The position numbers and the translations under genes were made by a program. This document shows, one piece after another, positions 33,501 to 34,885 of a DNA stretch of 34,885 nt. Under the pieces are notes generated by a model. It worked only from the letters and a program-made list of their open reading frames with translations, was not told the origin of the DNA and did no database searches. The DNA comes from Verrucomicrobiota bacterium (lineage in GTDB: Bacteria > Verrucomicrobiota > Verrucomicrobiia > Verrucomicrobiales > Verrucomicrobiaceae). The stretch is from assembly GCA_017301975.1 (NCBI GenBank), contig JAFLEI010000053.1, forward strand, positions 1-34,885, given 5' to 3'. Every line of letters begins with the position of its first letter. The stretch's first letter is position 1.

Positions 33501-34614
33501 CCACGCCGAAACCCTGAAGGCCCAGGCGGAAGCGAAGAAAAAAGGCAAGGGCAAAGGCAAGGGTGGCGAGGCTGCCAAGAAAGGCGGTGGTGGTGCCAAG
33601 ACCGCGCCGATCCCCGGCAGCGTGCAGTTTCCCAATGTCCCGGTGCTGGACCCCACGAAGACCCCGATCACGGTCGAAGCCTGGGTGCTGCCGGACAAGC
33701 CCAGCGGCACCATCATCAACCACGGCGGGCCGCGTCTGGGCGTGGGTCTCGACTTCCATGACCGCAAGCCGCAGTTCCACATCCGCGACGACAGCAAGGT
33801 CAGCTCCATCGTTTCCGCCGAGGCCTTTGGCGACGGCTGGCACCACATCGCAGGCGTGCTGGGCGCGGACAAAAAGATGACCCTTTATATCGACGGCAAG
33901 CTGGTGGCGGAAGGCAGCGCAGGAAACCTCATCTCCGCCAAACCCGCCAACCCGCTGATCGTGGGCAATGGCAACGGCGTGGCCGAGGACAGCGCCGGGG
34001 CCTACAGCGGACTGCTGGATCAACTGGCCGTCTATCACAAGGCGCTGAGCGCCACCGAGGTGCAGCAGCGGTTCGAGCAGCCGGAGGCAAAGCCGGTGGA
34101 TGCGGTGCTCTTCTGCAACTTCGACAACGGGGACTCCCGCGACGGCTCCGGCAATGAAGTGCACGGCGTGGGCGCAGGTGTCGAGTCAGGGAAGGGGAAG
34201 GTCGGTGGCGCGCTGTGGTTCAAGGGCGGCGCTGACGGCGGCGGCAAGGGCGGCAAAGGCAGCGGCAGCTTTGTGAAGCACACGTGGGACCGCTTTGTCC
34301 CCATCGTGGCCCGCAGCATGGCGCTGGCCGGTAAAACGGTGCTCGTCAGCGGCGCACCGGATACCATTGATGAGGAGTATGCCTTTGAACGCCTCGCTGC
34401 CAAAGACCCCGCCATCTTGAAAGAACTCAAGGAGCAGGACGAAGCGCTGGAAGGCAAACGCGGCGCCAAGATGTGGGCCGTGAACACCGAAACCGGCGAG
34501 CAAAGCGCGGGCATTGAACTGACAAGCCCCGCCGTGTGGGATGGCATCACCGTCGCGCAGGGGCGCGTGTTTGTGAGCACCATGGACGGCCGCTTGCAGT
34601 GCTTCGGGAAGTGA
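30589..34614 (+). CDS. Giant secreted PQQ-propeller protein with methyltransferase-like and LamG domains
   Basis: A 1341-residue exported protein. Signal peptide MKHLLTCLLLSAAVLRA is followed by a Rossmann-like domain with VVHVGCGDGK (34-43), resembling SAM methyltransferase motif I. Then come two PQQ/BamB-like beta-propeller regions (about 150-560 and 605-985) with blades such as LMALDAESGKTLWKVD and VYCLRAKDGALVWKF. A Lys/Gly-rich linker (about 975-1003) leads to a LamG/concanavalin-like domain (about 1004-1160, TPITVEAWVLP and GWHHIAGVL), a DGSGNEVHG...GGALWFKGG segment that normally begins a LamG domain, and a final propeller blade (MWAVNTETGEQ, MDGRLQCFGK). The last blade suggests the LamG region is inserted within the propeller. 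Whether the methyltransferase-like part binds SAM is doubtful in an exported protein. The ATG at 30589 starts the signal peptide. Function is unknown; surface carbohydrate handling is a guess from the LamG domain. Confidence 0.88.
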   Translation: MKHLLTCLLLSAAVLRADDAADLLSQSGVKGGIVVHVGCGDGKTTQGLRASDRYQVQGLTQDAAAVAGLRESIHAAGKYGPVAVDSWDGKHLPYIENYVNLLVVEDAAAVDKAEIDRVLTPLGVAMVRKAGGGWEKIVKPWPKGMDEWTHYAYDSKGNPTSKDMLTGPPSRMQWVGNPRWSRHHDRMSSVSAEVSAGGRLYYIMDEGSRISILMPAKFALIARDAFNGTILWKKSIPQWSTHLWPLKSGPTQLTRRLAAIGDKVYVTLGISDPITCLDGATGEVIREYPQTKGAEELLYRNGTLYALVNPEAWRLNEEFAVKQQSDQKRVETEFNWDGKTRHLMALDAESGKTLWKVDDKVGPITLALDDKRMVYYNGDGLTSRDVKTGAVLFADVPEARRKLYEFNFAPRVVLNNDVILYAGGDGLMKGINADTGKELWSSSHEKSGYRSMEDVIVAQGLVWNAGTTQGNQTGEYTGRDPLTGEVKKKFYPDVPQGTYWFHHRCYMAKATEKFIIPSRTGIEYVDMEKQHWDLNHWVRGACLYGVMPCNGLTYAGPHNCACYPEAKLDGMAAMAPAPRYPMPPHTADSARLTKGPAYAEAIEEKPADSKDWPTYRSDNARSGYSNQDLKKDLGMAWEVKLTPPLSTTTSAAGLTFVSEVDKHTLHAFDSATGKEAWHFIAGGRMDSPPTYWQGRVFVGGNDGNVYCLRAKDGALVWKFQGAPVMMSHGAWEMMESVWPVHGSVLVENGLVSFISGHSCFLDGGLWFYRVDAKTGEMKVKINYDDRDPETGGDLNDRHKTLQMPVALNDILSSDGKWTFLRTQKIGADGKRVEVGPVSGDFDKQGGAHKGEGQHLFAPMGFLDDSNFHRSYWVYGKSFAGGHGGYFQAGKYAPAGRILVHDDKNVYSYGREAQYYKWTTTMEYTLFATPKAPPEQAYDTESATTERKGNSVVLDKDGKPLAVQPKGETQVGHAETLKAQAEAKKKGKGKGKGGEAAKKGGGGAKTAPIPGSVQFPNVPVLDPTKTPITVEAWVLPDKPSGTIINHGGPRLGVGLDFHDRKPQFHIRDDSKVSSIVSAEAFGDGWHHIAGVLGADKKMTLYIDGKLVAEGSAGNLISAKPANPLIVGNGNGVAEDSAGAYSGLLDQLAVYHKALSATEVQQRFEQPEAKPVDAVLFCNFDNGDSRDGSGNEVHGVGAGVESGKGKVGGALWFKGGADGGGKGGKGSGSFVKHTWDRFVPIVARSMALAGKTVLVSGAPDTIDEEYAFERLAAKDPAILKELKEQDEALEGKRGAKMWAVNTETGEQSAGIELTSPAVWDGITVAQGRVFVSTMDGRLQCFGK

Positions 34615-34652
34615 GAGAGGAAGGATGACGAATGACGATGCGCGCTCTGGAA

Positions 34653-34798
34653 CGTAGGTTGGTCGTGTTTGGCGCATGCCGATTCCTGCGCCTCATGCAA
34701 CTCTCTTCGCCAAACCGCCCGACCACCAGGACGTCCGTACGCCATGGTGTCTGCCGTGCGCTCATGGACGGGCGGGCTTGCGCCACACCCGTCCTACG
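34653..34798 (+). repeat. 144-bp palindromic element, copy 6
   Basis: Begins CGTAGGTTGGTCGTGTTTGG and ends GCCACACCCGTCCTACG (146 bases), starting 38 bases after the stop of the giant PQQ gene. Its centre differs from the copies at 8092-8555 (CATGCCGATTCCTGCG in place of GAGCGCGTTTCATGC), while the arms are kept. Confidence 0.85.
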
Positions 34799-34817
34799 AG
34801 CCGTGCAGCGCGCCAGC

Positions 34818-34885
34818 CGTAGGTTGGTCGTGTTTGGCGCATGCCGATTCCTCAGCCTCATGCAACTCTCTTCGCCAAACCGCCC
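34818..34885 (+). repeat. 144-bp palindromic element, copy 7 (cut by window end)
   Basis: The left half of another copy in tandem with copy 6, 165 bases after it, the same pitch as copies 1 and 2. It runs off the window. Confidence 0.85.

Overview
This is a GC-rich bacterial chromosome segment. Its gene content points to the phylum Verrucomicrobiota, most likely a Prosthecobacter/Verrucomicrobiaceae-type organism. That is inferred from a large PSCyt1/DUF1549/DUF1553-type cytochrome protein, a giant PQQ-propeller/LamG secreted protein, a DnaX without the usual zinc-binding cysteines, many genes without a clear Shine-Dalgarno sequence, and 3' intergenic spaces filled with dispersed palindromic repeats. 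It was not tested by any database search. No rRNA, tRNA, CRISPR array, transposase or phage gene was seen.

Layout. 1-252: possible tail of an upstream gene, then a hairpin cluster. 253-1482 (-): radical SAM protein. 1600-6029 (+): two-gene operon with an ATGA overlap, encoding a membrane-anchored TPR protein and an unrecognised 861-residue secreted protein. 6104-8068 (+): dnaX. 8069-8663: three tandem copies of a 144-bp dispersed element. 8664-10124 (+): POT-family peptide transporter. 10125-10340: hairpin cluster. 10341-14537 (-): Ste24-like M48 protease, then the DUF1549/DUF1553 cytochrome protein. 14676-15575 (+): secreted esterase. 15576-16077: mosaic of repeats. 16078-17100 (-): tRNA dihydrouridine synthase. 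17153-17326 (+): small membrane protein. 17368-20591 (-): an unrecognised secreted four-repeat protein, then scpA. 20689-21984 (+): small basic protein, then rlmF. 22089-26558 (-): MFS/spermidine-synthase-like fusion, then a di-haem cytochrome c peroxidase. 26559-28401: 1.84 kb without genes, full of repeats. 28402-30259 (-): M50 protease, then an alpha/alpha-toroid secreted protein. 30589-34614 (+): giant PQQ-propeller protein. 34615-34885: more 144-bp elements.

Most genes are housekeeping (dnaX, scpA, dus, rlmF) or envelope/secretory (proteases, esterase, cytochromes, PQQ/LamG protein), in short independent operons. The most unusual feature is the intergenic DNA. One repeat class is built from short hairpins whose stems vary with compensating changes while the three-base loop stays GGA (TCC on the other strand). 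These hairpins sit at gene 3' ends and in places supply the stop codons. A second class is a 144-bp element with nested inverted repeats. A third is a 65-bp tandem array that keeps its exact period although the units have diverged. These look like REP/BIME-style or MITE-style families that could act in termination, mRNA stability or genome structure; that role is inference.
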